Shown: in pieces, positions 9,032 to 17,705 of the stretch
How positions within the stretch are numbered: the stretch's first letter is position 1
How the letters are laid out: the number at the start of each line of letters is the position of its first letter
NCBI GenBank assembly: GCA_913055875.1
Contig: CAJXJY010000012.1
Span: 39,779 to 103,778 of the forward strand
DNA from: an uncultured Altererythrobacter sp.
GTDB taxonomy: Bacteria; Pseudomonadota; Alphaproteobacteria; Sphingomonadales; Sphingomonadaceae
Length of the DNA stretch: 64,000 nt
Reading direction: 5' to 3'
Notes under the pieces: generated by a model
Told to the model about the DNA's origin: nothing
Seen by the model: only the letters and a program-made list of their open reading frames with translations
The model's database searches: none
Translations under genes and position numbers: made by a program

Positions 9032-9185
9032 CGGTACCTACTCATGTCCCTCTTGAGCGCCGGCGACCGGAATCGCCCCTCAGCGCCGGAAAAGTCCTGT
9101 CGACATTAACGAGGGCACGTGCCGGAGCAAGCCGAGTTGCGCCTGGCGGGGGATTCGCTGGGGATAAATGCCGGGATCGAGCGGA

Positions 9186-9806
9186 TCACACGAAAACGCG
9201 CGTCCGGTCTCCACGGGAAGAAGCCGCCCGCGCATACCCGGCGACAGCTGCAGCGATCTTCTCGCCGCCGGCAACCGAGGGCTCGATCGGGTTCGCGTAG
9301 TCATTCGCCTCCGGGCAGACCAGCCGCAGATCTATCAAATCGAGTCCGGCCCGATGAACGTGACGGGTTATGGCATCGTTGAAAATCGAAAGCGCAGTGG
9401 CGATCATAGGCCCCATATTGGCATCGTAGACGGTGCAGAACGCAACCGGCAGATCGATTTCCCGCGCCGCTTCGACCACGGCCCAGTGATCAGGAACGAA
9501 TTGCGCGCGAGCTGCCGACAGCATCGCCATGGCGGCGGCAACGGTACCGGCCGGACGTTCGAGCAGGGCGGCATTGTGCAGTATGTCGTTTCCTCCGGTC
9601 GATACCACCAGATGCGTCGCATCGCCCGGAAGGTCGGCGAATTGCCGGGCGACATGCCGGCTGATACTGCCATCGACAGCCAGAAGCGTCACCTCGTCGT
9701 CGGGATCGAGGCTGCGACGCAATTGGGCCGCAACGTCGGGACCTTCGCCGACGTAAGCGGCATTGTCGAAGATCGAGTCTCCGCACAGGACGACATGCCG
9801 CGCCAA
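9186..9806 (-). CDS. SGNH/GDSL hydrolase family protein
   Basis: A 206-residue cytoplasmic protein with the GDSL-type nucleophile block (VVLCGDSIFDN, Ser11) and the STGGNDIL oxyanion block. The C-terminal block, where SGNH enzymes have Asp-x-x-His, reads NPIEPSVAGGEKIA, so the usual catalytic His is replaced. Either the protein uses a Ser-Glu arrangement or it is not a standard esterase. It follows fabG by 5 bp on the same strand and is probably in that operon. The substrate is unknown. Confidence 0.7.
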   Translation of the reverse strand: MARHVVLCGDSIFDNAAYVGEGPDVAAQLRRSLDPDDEVTLLAVDGSISRHVARQFADLPGDATHLVVSTGGNDILHNAALLERPAGTVAAAMAMLSAARAQFVPDHWAVVEAAREIDLPVAFCTVYDANMGPMIATALSIFNDAITRHVHRAGLDLIDLRLVCPEANDYANPIEPSVAGGEKIAAAVAGYARAASSRGDRTRVFV

Positions 9807-9811
9807 CTCGA

Positions 9812-10564
9812 TCAGCCGAGCATCGCCATGCCGCCGTTGACGTGCAGCGTCTGGCCGGTGACGTAAGCCGCCTCGTCGCTGGCGAGATAGGCGACTGCGG
9901 CGCCGATATCCTCACCCTCGCCCATCCTGCCCATCGGGATGCGCGCGTTCAGCGCGTCCTTCTGTGCATCGGGCAATTCGTCGGTCATCGCGGTGCGGAT
10001 GAAGCCGGGCGCGACGCAATTGACGGTGATCCCGCGGCTGGCGAGTTCCTGCGCGAGGCTCTTCGACATGCCGACCAGCCCCGCCTTGGCCGCAGCGTAG
10101 TTCATCTGCCCCGGATTGCCGGTCGCGCCGACCACGCTGGTGATGGTCACGATCCGCCCGTGCCTAGCCTTCATCATCGGCCGCGCGGCGGCGCGCATCA
10201 GGCGGAAGGCGGCCTCGAGATTGATCCGGATCACCTGTTCCCACTCCTCGTCCTTCATCCGCATCGCGAGATTGTCGCGCGTGATGCCGGCATTGTTGAC
10301 GAGGATATCCATGCTCCCGAGCGTGTCGATCGTCGCAGGCACCAGCTCCTCGACCTGTTCGCTGTTCGACAGGTCGCAGGTGATTTCGACATGATCGCCG
10401 CCGATCTCGTCGTTGAGCTGCTCGCGGAAGGCGCGCAGCTTGCCGCCGTTCGATCCGCTCAGCGCCAGCCGCGCCCCCTGCCGCGCGAGCGCGGTGGCGA
10501 TGGCAGAGCCGATACCGCCGCTGGCGCCGGTGACGAGCGCGGTTTTTCCTTCGAGGCTGAACAT
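9812..10564 (-). CDS. fabG: 3-oxoacyl-[acyl-carrier-protein] reductase
   Basis: A 250-residue short-chain dehydrogenase. It has the NADPH-binding TGASGGIGSAIA, NNAGITRDN, the catalytic SVVGATGNPGQMNYAAAK (Ser, Tyr, Lys), and the FabG-type C-terminus (SDEAAYVTGQTLHVNGGMAM). It reduces 3-oxoacyl-ACP in fatty-acid elongation. Start chosen: ATG at 10564 (MFSLEGKTALVTG) with GGAGAA about 8 bases upstream. The longer open frame upstream would add 28 non-homologous residues. fabD lies about 2.4 kb upstream on the same strand, so the region is a loose fatty-acid cluster. Confidence 0.93.
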   Translation of the reverse strand: MFSLEGKTALVTGASGGIGSAIATALARQGARLALSGSNGGKLRAFREQLNDEIGGDHVEITCDLSNSEQVEELVPATIDTLGSMDILVNNAGITRDNLAMRMKDEEWEQVIRINLEAAFRLMRAAARPMMKARHGRIVTITSVVGATGNPGQMNYAAAKAGLVGMSKSLAQELASRGITVNCVAPGFIRTAMTDELPDAQKDALNARIPMGRMGEGEDIGAAVAYLASDEAAYVTGQTLHVNGGMAMLG

Positions 10565-10619
10565 GGGATTCTCCGAGTAGCGAATTATCCCGGCCTGTTG
10601 CGCGGCGCCGCGCGCGAGG

Positions 10620-12527
10620 TCAACCGCGCGGCCGGCCCGGCGGGGCAAAATTCACCCGGCGCACTTCGCGTATGCGTCCGCGCTCGACCGCACCCTCGAC
10701 CAGTTCGTAGCCCATCAGCGCGAAGACTCGCTCGCCGAGGAAGATCGGGCGGGCATTGCCGTACCAGTCGACGCACGACGCGATACAATTGTCCGGTTGC
10801 GCGCCCGCTGTGCGCGCGACCAGTTCGCCAGCGGGAGAGAACGTGCGCGAATCTCGGCGCAGGAAGAAGATCGAAGAACCGCTGCCGAGGAATTCGGCAC
10901 CCGGCCGGTCGAGCCGCCGGGTCACCGGCAGACCGAGAGTGCCGCTCACGCCGCCCTGCGAGCTTGGATCGGGCCGATAGAAGAACGCCTGGCTCCGCGT
11001 TTCGCCCTCGCCCGCCGAAGCAAGCATGTACGTGTCCTCGACCTGCGCATCGCGTGCCAGCGCGATCGCCGAGAAGCCTAGCGTATCGTCCGGCCCCGGT
11101 CCGATCGCGACCCCGTCGCTTCCGAGCACGTCGAACCGGGTTACGCCGTGCGGCAGGGCGAGCCGTTGCGGATCGCGACCGTCGAGCGGCACGGCGTGGA
11201 CGTAGGGCTCGTCGCTTTCGCTGCCATAGGCGCCCGCCGCGTAGAACAGCCAGTCGCCGACGAAGCGGTTGTGGAACCGCCAGCCCTCGACCTCCGGCAG
11301 CTTGCGATAGGCGTCGCGTCCCAGACTGTCCGAGCCGTCGCCGAAGCGGGCGAAGGGGACCGACAGCAGCGCCACGTCGCCCTCGCTGAACTCGCCCTCC
11401 CACATGCCCTCGCCATAGCCGCTTTCGCGCAGCACCACGCGCAGCAGCCCCTCTTCGGCATCTTCGGCAAAGGAGAACTGGTCGACCGGCGCACCTTGTG
11501 CGGCGACCGCGCCCGGACGGCTGCCGTCGAGCGGGATGCGGTAGATCTGGCCCGGCGTCGCCGTCTCCCCGTCGCCGTCGGCAGGCCCGTCCGCCGTGCC
11601 GGTCCAGACATAGATCGCCTGGCGCGAGACGTAGAAGGCATGGCTCCACGTCCCAGCGATCGCGCTCGCCTCGCATGCGAGTTCGGCGGCTGAAAGATCG
11701 CAACGGGTGACGGTGTGCAGCACTTCGAGCGCCGTGCGCGCGTCGCGATAGGGCTCCGCGACGTAGAAGTTTTCCGGCGCGACCAGCGGTGTGCCCGCGC
11801 CCTCGTCGCCGCGTTTGCGCAGCGCCGGCATATGCTCGCGCCAGCCGTCCCACACGAACCAGACCGGCGCATAGAAGACCAGTTCGTCGCCGATCAACCG
11901 CGAGGCGTAATTGCTCGACGAGTAATAGTCGCCCGAGCGCAGGTAGTGCGTGTCGCGATAGCGCAGCGTCCCGTCCTCGCCGAGGCGGAAGCGGTTCACC
12001 TCGGTGCCGAAATCGCCGTAGGAATAGCCGATCACGATGACCTGGTCGCCCTTCACCAGCAGCTCGTCGTACCAGGTATCGCCGGGATTCTCCTTGCCCG
12101 GCGGGAAGGCGTCCACCGCATCGACCCGCGCGAGCGCATCGCCGCCCGTGCGGACTGTGAACACGCGCCCGCGGCGCAGCACCACCAGATAGTCGCCGGC
12201 ATGCTTGACGATCCCGCCTTCGTCGACCCCGGCTTCCTGCGTGTTGGTGATCGATTCGGTGGCGGATTCGGCGGCGGGCTCGGCGGCATCGACGCTTGGC
12301 TCCAATGCCATCGGTGCGGGAGCGGCGTCGGACATGACCGCGTATTCCGTCTCGCGCTCGATGCGCGCCATCTTGCGCGCGAAGCGGTCGAGCGCGTTTT
12401 CGGAGGCGAAGCCGGCGAGGCCCTGTTCACCGGAGGGCCGTTCGCTATCGGTTACCGGCGTACAGGCGGCGAGCATCGCAACCGCCACTCCGCCGAAAAC
12501 GCCATGGCGTGCAAATCGTATCATCAT
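10620..12527 (-). CDS. Lipoprotein with C-terminal beta-propeller domain
   Basis: A 635-residue lipoprotein: signal MMIRFARHGVFGGVAVAMLAAC with a lipobox ending at Cys22. The segment NTQEAGVDEGGIVKHAGDYL is the hallmark of the secreted C-terminal beta-propeller family (COG4880 type). After it come blade-like repeats with alternating strands and GD/DG turns. The function of the family is unknown; members are surface or periplasmic. It lies between the acetyltransferase and fabG on the same strand, with 50-55 bp gaps on each side, so operon membership is uncertain. Confidence 0.75.
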   Translation of the reverse strand: MMIRFARHGVFGGVAVAMLAACTPVTDSERPSGEQGLAGFASENALDRFARKMARIERETEYAVMSDAAPAPMALEPSVDAAEPAAESATESITNTQEAGVDEGGIVKHAGDYLVVLRRGRVFTVRTGGDALARVDAVDAFPPGKENPGDTWYDELLVKGDQVIVIGYSYGDFGTEVNRFRLGEDGTLRYRDTHYLRSGDYYSSSNYASRLIGDELVFYAPVWFVWDGWREHMPALRKRGDEGAGTPLVAPENFYVAEPYRDARTALEVLHTVTRCDLSAAELACEASAIAGTWSHAFYVSRQAIYVWTGTADGPADGDGETATPGQIYRIPLDGSRPGAVAAQGAPVDQFSFAEDAEEGLLRVVLRESGYGEGMWEGEFSEGDVALLSVPFARFGDGSDSLGRDAYRKLPEVEGWRFHNRFVGDWLFYAAGAYGSESDEPYVHAVPLDGRDPQRLALPHGVTRFDVLGSDGVAIGPGPDDTLGFSAIALARDAQVEDTYMLASAGEGETRSQAFFYRPDPSSQGGVSGTLGLPVTRRLDRPGAEFLGSGSSIFFLRRDSRTFSPAGELVARTAGAQPDNCIASCVDWYGNARPIFLGERVFALMGYELVEGAVERGRIREVRRVNFAPPGRPRG

Positions 12528-12577
12528 CGCCTCTCCTTCGAGCGGAATGATACAGTATTACATTTATTTTGCCAGAC

Positions 12578-13015
12578 TTACCATTCGAGATAGTAGATCA
12601 GAGCCGGTTCGCCTGCCGCGGAGTACTGCTCGTAAAGGCTGCGCGCGGGCAGGTTGGCGGGTTCGGTGCCGAGCCAGATTTCCTCGATTGCCTCGCTATC
12701 CGCGCAGGCGAAAACGGCCTCCATCAGCGCCCGGGCCACGCCGCGCCGACGCCAGTCCTCGCCCGTGCCGATCTCGTCGAGGAACAGTTCGGTCGGCTTG
12801 TCGGGATGATCGTGGACCACGCACATGACCTGGCCGACGACCATGCCGTCCGCGATTGCAACGGCGAGCCGGTTGGCCGGATTGGACAGGTAGCGGGCGA
12901 GCCTCGCCGGATCGATCGCATTGTCAAAAACGCCCGGCGCGACATTGTCGAGCAGCGCCTTGTTGCCGGCGTCGATCCACTCGACCCGCCATTGCTGCGC
13001 CGGGGCGATCGTCAG
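12578..13015 (-). CDS. GNAT-family N-acetyltransferase
   Basis: About 145 residues. The acetyl-CoA-binding motif A of GNAT enzymes is visible (FLDEIGTGEDWRRRGVARALMEA), followed by EIWLGTEPANLPARSLYEQY, a typical motif B. The frame has no ATG or GTG before the fold begins. The first plausible start is CTG at 13015, overlapping the fabD stop as CTGA, which would couple its translation to fabD. An internal ATG at 12844 would remove the first strands and is less likely. The acetyl acceptor is unknown. Confidence 0.72.
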   Translation of the reverse strand: MTIAPAQQWRVEWIDAGNKALLDNVAPGVFDNAIDPARLARYLSNPANRLAVAIADGMVVGQVMCVVHDHPDKPTELFLDEIGTGEDWRRRGVARALMEAVFACADSEAIEEIWLGTEPANLPARSLYEQYSAAGEPALIYYLEW

Positions 13016-13947
13016 AGCTCCTTCGCCAGCGCCTCGAGATCCTCCATCGAAATCACGCTGACCGCCTGCGCCTCGCCGTCGATCCGGCCGATCATCGGGC
13101 CGAGCACCTTGCCGCCCAGCTCGACGAAGTGCTCGACGCCAGCCTCGCGCATCGCGAGCACGCTTTCGCGCCAGCGGACACGGCCGGTGACCTGCTCGAC
13201 CAGCAGCCGCTGTTCTTCGCCGGGATCGGTGACCGCAGAAGCGGTGACGTTGGCATAGAGCGGCAGGCCGAAGCCCTGCGGCGGGGTTTCCGACAATGCC
13301 TCGGCCATCGCCTCGGCAGCGGGCTGCATCAGCGAGCAATGGAACGGCGCCGAGACCGGTAGCGGAATGCCGCGCTTGATGCCGAAATCCTTGACCATCG
13401 CCACCGCGCGCTCGATTGCGCCGGCATGGCCCGACAGCACAACCTGGGTCGGATCGTTGTCGTTGGCGACTTCGCACACCTCGCCTTCGGCCGCGGCGGC
13501 GGCGAGCTCCTGTGCCTTCGCCAGATCGGCGCCGAGCAGCGCGCACATCGCGCCCACCCCGACCGGCACCGCCGCCTGCATCGCCTGCCCGCGCAGCTTG
13601 AGCAGCCGCGCCGTTTCGCCCAGCGAGAAGGCCCCGGCCGCGCACAGCGCAGTGTATTCGCCGAGCGAATGACCCGCGGCGCAATCGCCCTTCTCCGCCA
13701 GCGACACGCCGAATTCCTTCTCCAGCACGCTCAAGGTGGCGATGGCATTGGCCATGATCGCGGGCTGCGCGTTCTCGGTCAGCGTGAGGTCGCCCTCGGG
13801 CCCCTCGCGCATGATGGTGGAGAGGTTCTGCGACAGCGCATCGTCGACCTCCTCGAACACCTCGCGCGCGGCGGCGCTGGCATCGGCCAACTCCGCGCCC
13901 ATGCCGACCTTCTGGCTCCCCTGCCCGGGAAATACGAATGCTCTCAT
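13012..13947 (-). CDS. fabD: Malonyl-CoA:ACP transacylase
   Basis: A 311-residue protein with the complete FabD signature: FPGQGSQ at residues 6-12, the nucleophile in GHSLGEYTAL (Ser94), the carboxylate-binding Arg in LKLRGQAMQ (Arg119), and the catalytic His in APFHCSLMQP (His203). It loads malonyl groups onto acyl carrier protein for fatty-acid synthesis. The ATG at 13947 is preceded by CCGGAGG with good spacing. The stop overlaps the acetyltransferase start. Confidence 0.96.
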   Translation of the reverse strand: MRAFVFPGQGSQKVGMGAELADASAAAREVFEEVDDALSQNLSTIMREGPEGDLTLTENAQPAIMANAIATLSVLEKEFGVSLAEKGDCAAGHSLGEYTALCAAGAFSLGETARLLKLRGQAMQAAVPVGVGAMCALLGADLAKAQELAAAAAEGEVCEVANDNDPTQVVLSGHAGAIERAVAMVKDFGIKRGIPLPVSAPFHCSLMQPAAEAMAEALSETPPQGFGLPLYANVTASAVTDPGEEQRLLVEQVTGRVRWRESVLAMREAGVEHFVELGGKVLGPMIGRIDGEAQAVSVISMEDLEALAKEL

Positions 13948-13986
13948 GGAAACTACCTCCGGAGGCGCGGCCTATGCGGCTACGCG

Positions 13987-14796
13987 CTATCCGGCAAGTC
14001 CGAAGGGGACGATCTTGTTGGCGGAATCGTGGCCGATATCGGCGAATCCGAGATACGGAATGCCCGCCTTCCCGCACCAGTATTTCGCGATATCCTCCTC
14101 GCTCGAACCGAACGGGCGGTCGTTCTCGGGCACATCGCTGATCCGGCCGAGCCGCAGCCCCGCCGCCCCGCCGAGATGCTGCGACACGTGGAAGAACAGC
14201 CGGTCGATCGCGTAGAGATGCTCGGACACCTCCTCGACCAGCACGACGTGGCCCGACAGGTTCGGCATCAGCTCGGTGCCCGCCAGCATCGCCAACGTCA
14301 TCAGGTTGAAGGCGACCGAGGGATGGGCGCCGAGTTCGGGCTCGAGCCCTTCGTGATCGCCCGTCAGCCAGCCGAGCGAACGACGCACCGCCATGTCGCC
14401 CATGTCGCGGCGCACGTCGGCCACCATCGGCCCGTGCACCTGCTTGCCGATCCCGGCCTTGTAGAGCGCGGCGAGGATGTAGCCGGTGTCCGAATAGCCG
14501 AGGAAGGTCTTGGCGCCCGCCGCCTCGTCCATCCGCGCGACCGCCTGCGCCGCGATGCGGTTCGAACCGTAGCCCCCATGCGCGAACCACACCGCATCGT
14601 AGCCGGGATCGTTGGCGATTTCGACGAAGGCCTCGAGCCGCGTCTCGTCGTCGCCTGCGAAGTGGCCGTGACGCGCGAAGCACTGCTTGTGGAAGTCGAG
14701 TTCGACCCCGGGCATGCTCGCGGCAATGTCGAGCACGGCGTCGGCATGCTCGCGTTCGAGCCGCTTGCCGGGGGCGCAGATTGCGATGCGTGTCAT
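13987..14796 (-). CDS. LD-carboxypeptidase (peptidase family S66)
   Basis: A 269-residue cytoplasmic peptidase of the S66 (LdcA) family. The nucleophile is in FLGYSDTGYI (Ser102), the conserved Glu in VLVEEVSEHLYAIDR, and the catalytic His near the C-terminus in GFADIGHDSANK. LdcA trims the terminal D-Ala from tetrapeptides during murein recycling. The divergent neighbour is a MurC/Mpl-like ligase, which supports a role in peptidoglycan recycling. The two genes share a 54-bp divergent promoter region. Confidence 0.85.
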   Translation of the reverse strand: MTRIAICAPGKRLEREHADAVLDIAASMPGVELDFHKQCFARHGHFAGDDETRLEAFVEIANDPGYDAVWFAHGGYGSNRIAAQAVARMDEAAGAKTFLGYSDTGYILAALYKAGIGKQVHGPMVADVRRDMGDMAVRRSLGWLTGDHEGLEPELGAHPSVAFNLMTLAMLAGTELMPNLSGHVVLVEEVSEHLYAIDRLFFHVSQHLGGAAGLRLGRISDVPENDRPFGSSEEDIAKYWCGKAGIPYLGFADIGHDSANKIVPFGLAG

Positions 14797-14850
14797 GGCG
14801 TCGTCCTAGTCAGCTTGTGTTCGCATTCGCAAGCGCATAGCGGAGCGCTT

Positions 14851-16278
14851 ATGAGCGAATTTCCTACCTATGACGAGCTTCTCGCCAGACCGTTCTTTTT
14901 CTGCGGTATCGGGGGCTCGGGCATGCTGCCGCTGGCGCAGATCCTCCAGGGCCGCGGCGCGAAAGTGGCAGGATCGGACCGCAGCTTCGACCAGGGGCAG
15001 ACGCCGGAGAAGTTCGCCGCGCTCGAAGCCCAGGGGTTCGAACTCCACCCTCAGGACGGTAGCGGGATCGTGTCCGAGGACCAGATCCTCGTCGCCTCGG
15101 CCGCGGTCGAGAACAGCGTGCCCGAGATCGGCCGCGCGAAGGAACTCGGCTGCCTACGGATGACTCGCGCCGAGCTCAATTCGATCCTGTTCAACACCAG
15201 CGGCGCGGGGCTCGCGGTGGCGGGCACCAGCGGCAAGTCGACCGTCACCGCGATGCTAGGCTGGATCATGCACGTCGCAGGTCGCGATCCGACCGTGATG
15301 AACGGCGCGGTGATGAAGAACTTCGTCTCGTCCGACCGCCCCTTCGCCAGCAGCCTGGTCGGCGGGCGCAGCATCTTCGTCAGCGAGGTCGACGAGAGCG
15401 ACGGTTCGATCGCGCTCTATCGCCCCGCGGTCGGCATCCTCCTCAACGTGTCGCTCGACCACAAGAGCATGGACGAATTGCGCGCGCTGTTCGGGGACTA
15501 TCTCCAGCGTAGCCGGATCGCGGTGATCAATGCCGACGATGCCGAGGCGCTCGCGCTGTTGCCCCGCGCGAACGAGGCAATCACCTTCGGCGTCGAGCAG
15601 GAGCACGCGCAGGTCGGCGTGGTGCCCGGCAGCGAGGCCGAGGGGCCGCTGCGGCAGGCGGCGCTGGTGGTCGACCGTCACGACGGCACCGAACACCCGC
15701 TGACGCTCGCCATGCCCGGGCGGCACAACCTCTCCAACGCGCTCGCCGCGATCGCCGGCGCGGCGGCGGCGGGTGTGCCGGTGGCAGCCTCGGTCGAGGC
15801 GCTCGGCAGCTTCGCCGGCCTCACCCGCCGCTTCGACCTCGTCGGGGTCAGCGCCACCGGTATCACCGTGATCGACGATTTCGGCCATAATCCCGAGAAA
15901 TGCGCCGCCACCTTGCGCACGCTCAAATCGCACGAGGGCCGCGTGATCGCCTTCTTCCAGCCGCACGGCTACGGCCCGCTGCGCCAGATGGGGACCGAAC
16001 TCGCCGAAACCTTCGCCCGCGAACTCGACGATACCGACATGACCCTGCTGTGCGACCCGGTCTATTTCGGCGGCACGGTCGACCGCAGCGAGGGCAGCGA
16101 GCGGATCGTGCGGATGATCCGCGAAGCGGGCGGCCACGCCGAATACATCCCCAGCCGCAAGGCGGTCGGCGACCGCATCGTCACCCAGGCCCGGCCCGCC
16201 GACCGCGTGGTAGTGATGGGCGCGCGGGACGACACCTTGTCCGCCTTCGCGCGCGACCTGCTGGAGCGGCTGTCGTGA
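14851..16278 (+). CDS. MurC/Mpl-like Mur ligase (peptidoglycan recycling or synthesis)
   Basis: A 475-residue Mur ligase with all three domains. The N-terminal Rossmann part has FFCGIGGSGMLPLAQ, as in MurC and Mpl. The P-loop is VAGTSGKSTVTAML (residues 124 onward), with Ser where MurC/Mpl normally have His. Also seen are EVDESDGS, LNVSLDHKSMDELR, LTRRFDLVG, IDDFGHNPEK and FFQPHGYG. The enzyme joins an amino acid or peptide to UDP-MurNAc using ATP. Its separation from a division cluster and its pairing with an LD-carboxypeptidase favour a recycling ligase over the main MurC. ATG at 14851 has GGAG 6 bases upstream. Confidence 0.82.
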   Translation: MSEFPTYDELLARPFFFCGIGGSGMLPLAQILQGRGAKVAGSDRSFDQGQTPEKFAALEAQGFELHPQDGSGIVSEDQILVASAAVENSVPEIGRAKELGCLRMTRAELNSILFNTSGAGLAVAGTSGKSTVTAMLGWIMHVAGRDPTVMNGAVMKNFVSSDRPFASSLVGGRSIFVSEVDESDGSIALYRPAVGILLNVSLDHKSMDELRALFGDYLQRSRIAVINADDAEALALLPRANEAITFGVEQEHAQVGVVPGSEAEGPLRQAALVVDRHDGTEHPLTLAMPGRHNLSNALAAIAGAAAAGVPVAASVEALGSFAGLTRRFDLVGVSATGITVIDDFGHNPEKCAATLRTLKSHEGRVIAFFQPHGYGPLRQMGTELAETFARELDDTDMTLLCDPVYFGGTVDRSEGSERIVRMIREAGGHAEYIPSRKAVGDRIVTQARPADRVVVMGARDDTLSAFARDLLERLS

Positions 16279-16559
16279 TCTACCGGCTGGCGATGAACCA
16301 TGTCCGGCTGCTGCTCGCGGCGACGCTGCTGGGGGTGGTGGTCACGATCCTGTTCGAGCGGCAGTTCGGGCGCAGCGAAATCCCCTTCATCGCCACCGCG
16401 ATCCTGCTGCTGGTAATGAACCTCCGCATCTCGCGTTTCACCTGCCCGCGCTGCGACAGCAACCTGTTCCTGCGCGGCGGATGGGCGTGGCCCTGGCCGA
16501 ACCGTATCTGCAGCGAATGCGGGCTCGACCTCTCGCAGGAGCCCGATACGCCGGTCTGA
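16275..16559 (+). CDS. Small membrane protein with zinc-ribbon-like Cys pairs
   Basis: A 94-residue protein that I do not recognise. Two hydrophobic segments (residues 8-21 and 36-48) are followed by a cytoplasmic CPRCDSN and CSECGLD pair, which looks like a zinc ribbon. The start is GTG at 16275, sharing GTGA with the stop of the Mur ligase gene, so translation is coupled. It probably serves the same process as the ligase, but nothing in the sequence shows what it does. Confidence 0.7.
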   Translation: MIYRLAMNHVRLLLAATLLGVVVTILFERQFGRSEIPFIATAILLLVMNLRISRFTCPRCDSNLFLRGGWAWPWPNRICSECGLDLSQEPDTPV

Positions 16560-16565
16560 GCGGGC

Positions 16566-17516
16566 TCAATGCTCGCCGGCCTCGTGCCCGAGCTTGAACA
16601 CCTTGTGCAGCACGAACACCAGCACCGCGCCCAGCACCAGCCCTGCCAGCGCCGAAACTCCGGCATAGACCGCCCAGCCGAGAATCCCGCCTATCCCGCC
16701 TGAAACCTGCTCCACCGCATGCTGCACCCCGTGCGCGGCATCGGCGGGGTTGTGGATGCCCAGCTCGTGCAACCCGTGCAGGATGATGCCCCCGCCGACC
16801 CACAGCATCGCCACCGTCCCGACCACCGACAGTACCTTCAACAGCCACGGCATCGCCCGCAGCAGGAAGCGCCCGATCGATTGCGCGGTGGCCGAGCTCT
16901 TCTCCGCGAGATGCAGCCCGACATCGTCCATCTTCACGATCAGCGCGACCGCGCCGTAGACGAACACCGTGACCGCCACCCCGACGATGGCGAGCACGCC
17001 TGCGCGCACCAGCAATGTTTCTGCGGCGACTTCGTTGAGCGTGATCGCCATGATCTCGGCCGAGAGAATCAGGTCCGTCCGGATCGCGCCCGACACGCGC
17101 TTCTTCTCGAACGCGACGGGGTCCTCGATCGGGTCCTCGAGCGTCTCGCCGTGTTTGGCGCCGCCCAGCTTCTCGATGATCTTTTCCGCGCCTTCGTAGG
17201 ACAGATACGCCCCGCCCGCCATCAGGATGAAGACGATCGCCTGCGGCAAAAGCCAGCTCAGGATCAATGCCCCCGGCAGCAGCAGGATCAGCTTGTTCTT
17301 GAGGCTGCCGAGCGTGATCTTGCCGATGATCGGCAGTTCGCGCGACGGATCGAGGCCGGTGACGTAGGACGGCGTCACCGCCGCATCGTCGATCACCACC
17401 CCGGCGGTCTTGGTTCCCGCGCGGCTGGCCGCGACACCGATATCGTCGACCGAGGCAGCCGCCGTACGCGCGATGACTGCAATATCGTCGAACAAGGCTA
17501 CCAGACCGCCGGGCAT
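16566..17516 (-). CDS. DUF808 family inner-membrane protein (YedI-like)
   Basis: A 316-residue multi-pass protein. The N-terminus [22 protein letters not shown] and the segments [18 protein letters not shown] and [16 protein letters not shown] are characteristic of the DUF808/YedI family. Several transmembrane helices lie between residues 90-120, 170-200 and 225-305. The family's role is unknown. Start chosen: ATG at 17516 with GGGAGA upstream; an upstream in-frame ATG would add 25 residues without hydrophobic or family character. It is convergent with the small zinc-ribbon gene (6-bp gap). Confidence 0.82.
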   Translation of the reverse strand: MPGGLVALFDDIAVIARTAAASVDDIGVAASRAGTKTAGVVIDDAAVTPSYVTGLDPSRELPIIGKITLGSLKNKLILLLPGALILSWLLPQAIVFILMAGGAYLSYEGAEKIIEKLGGAKHGETLEDPIEDPVAFEKKRVSGAIRTDLILSAEIMAITLNEVAAETLLVRAGVLAIVGVAVTVFVYGAVALIVKMDDVGLHLAEKSSATAQSIGRFLLRAMPWLLKVLSVVGTVAMLWVGGGIILHGLHELGIHNPADAAHGVQHAVEQVSGGIGGILGWAVYAGVSALAGLVLGAVLVFVLHKVFKLGHEAGEH

Positions 17517-17705
17517 GCGGGTTTCTCCCACTTGAGTTCCCGCGCCCCTGCCCGCCCTGCGCGACCGCTGCAAGCCTTGCATTCCGCCCAAATCCCGCTA
17601 TGTGCGCGCATCCCTCGCCTTCAGGCGGCGGATACGAAGAAAGCCGGAGGGGCCCCGCGATCCGCGCGGACAAGCCAGCGATCGGCAGAAGTGAAAGGAC
17701 AAGGA

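Noticed and set aside
10585..11853. 422-residue open frame over the beta-propeller gene
   Set aside because: Arg/Gly-rich product in the wrong frame; the propeller frame has a lipobox and family motif.
17590..17705. S6:S18-binding autoregulatory leader upstream of rpsF
   Set aside because: The space is available, but I could not identify a convincing conserved hairpin by eye; a covariance-model search would be needed.
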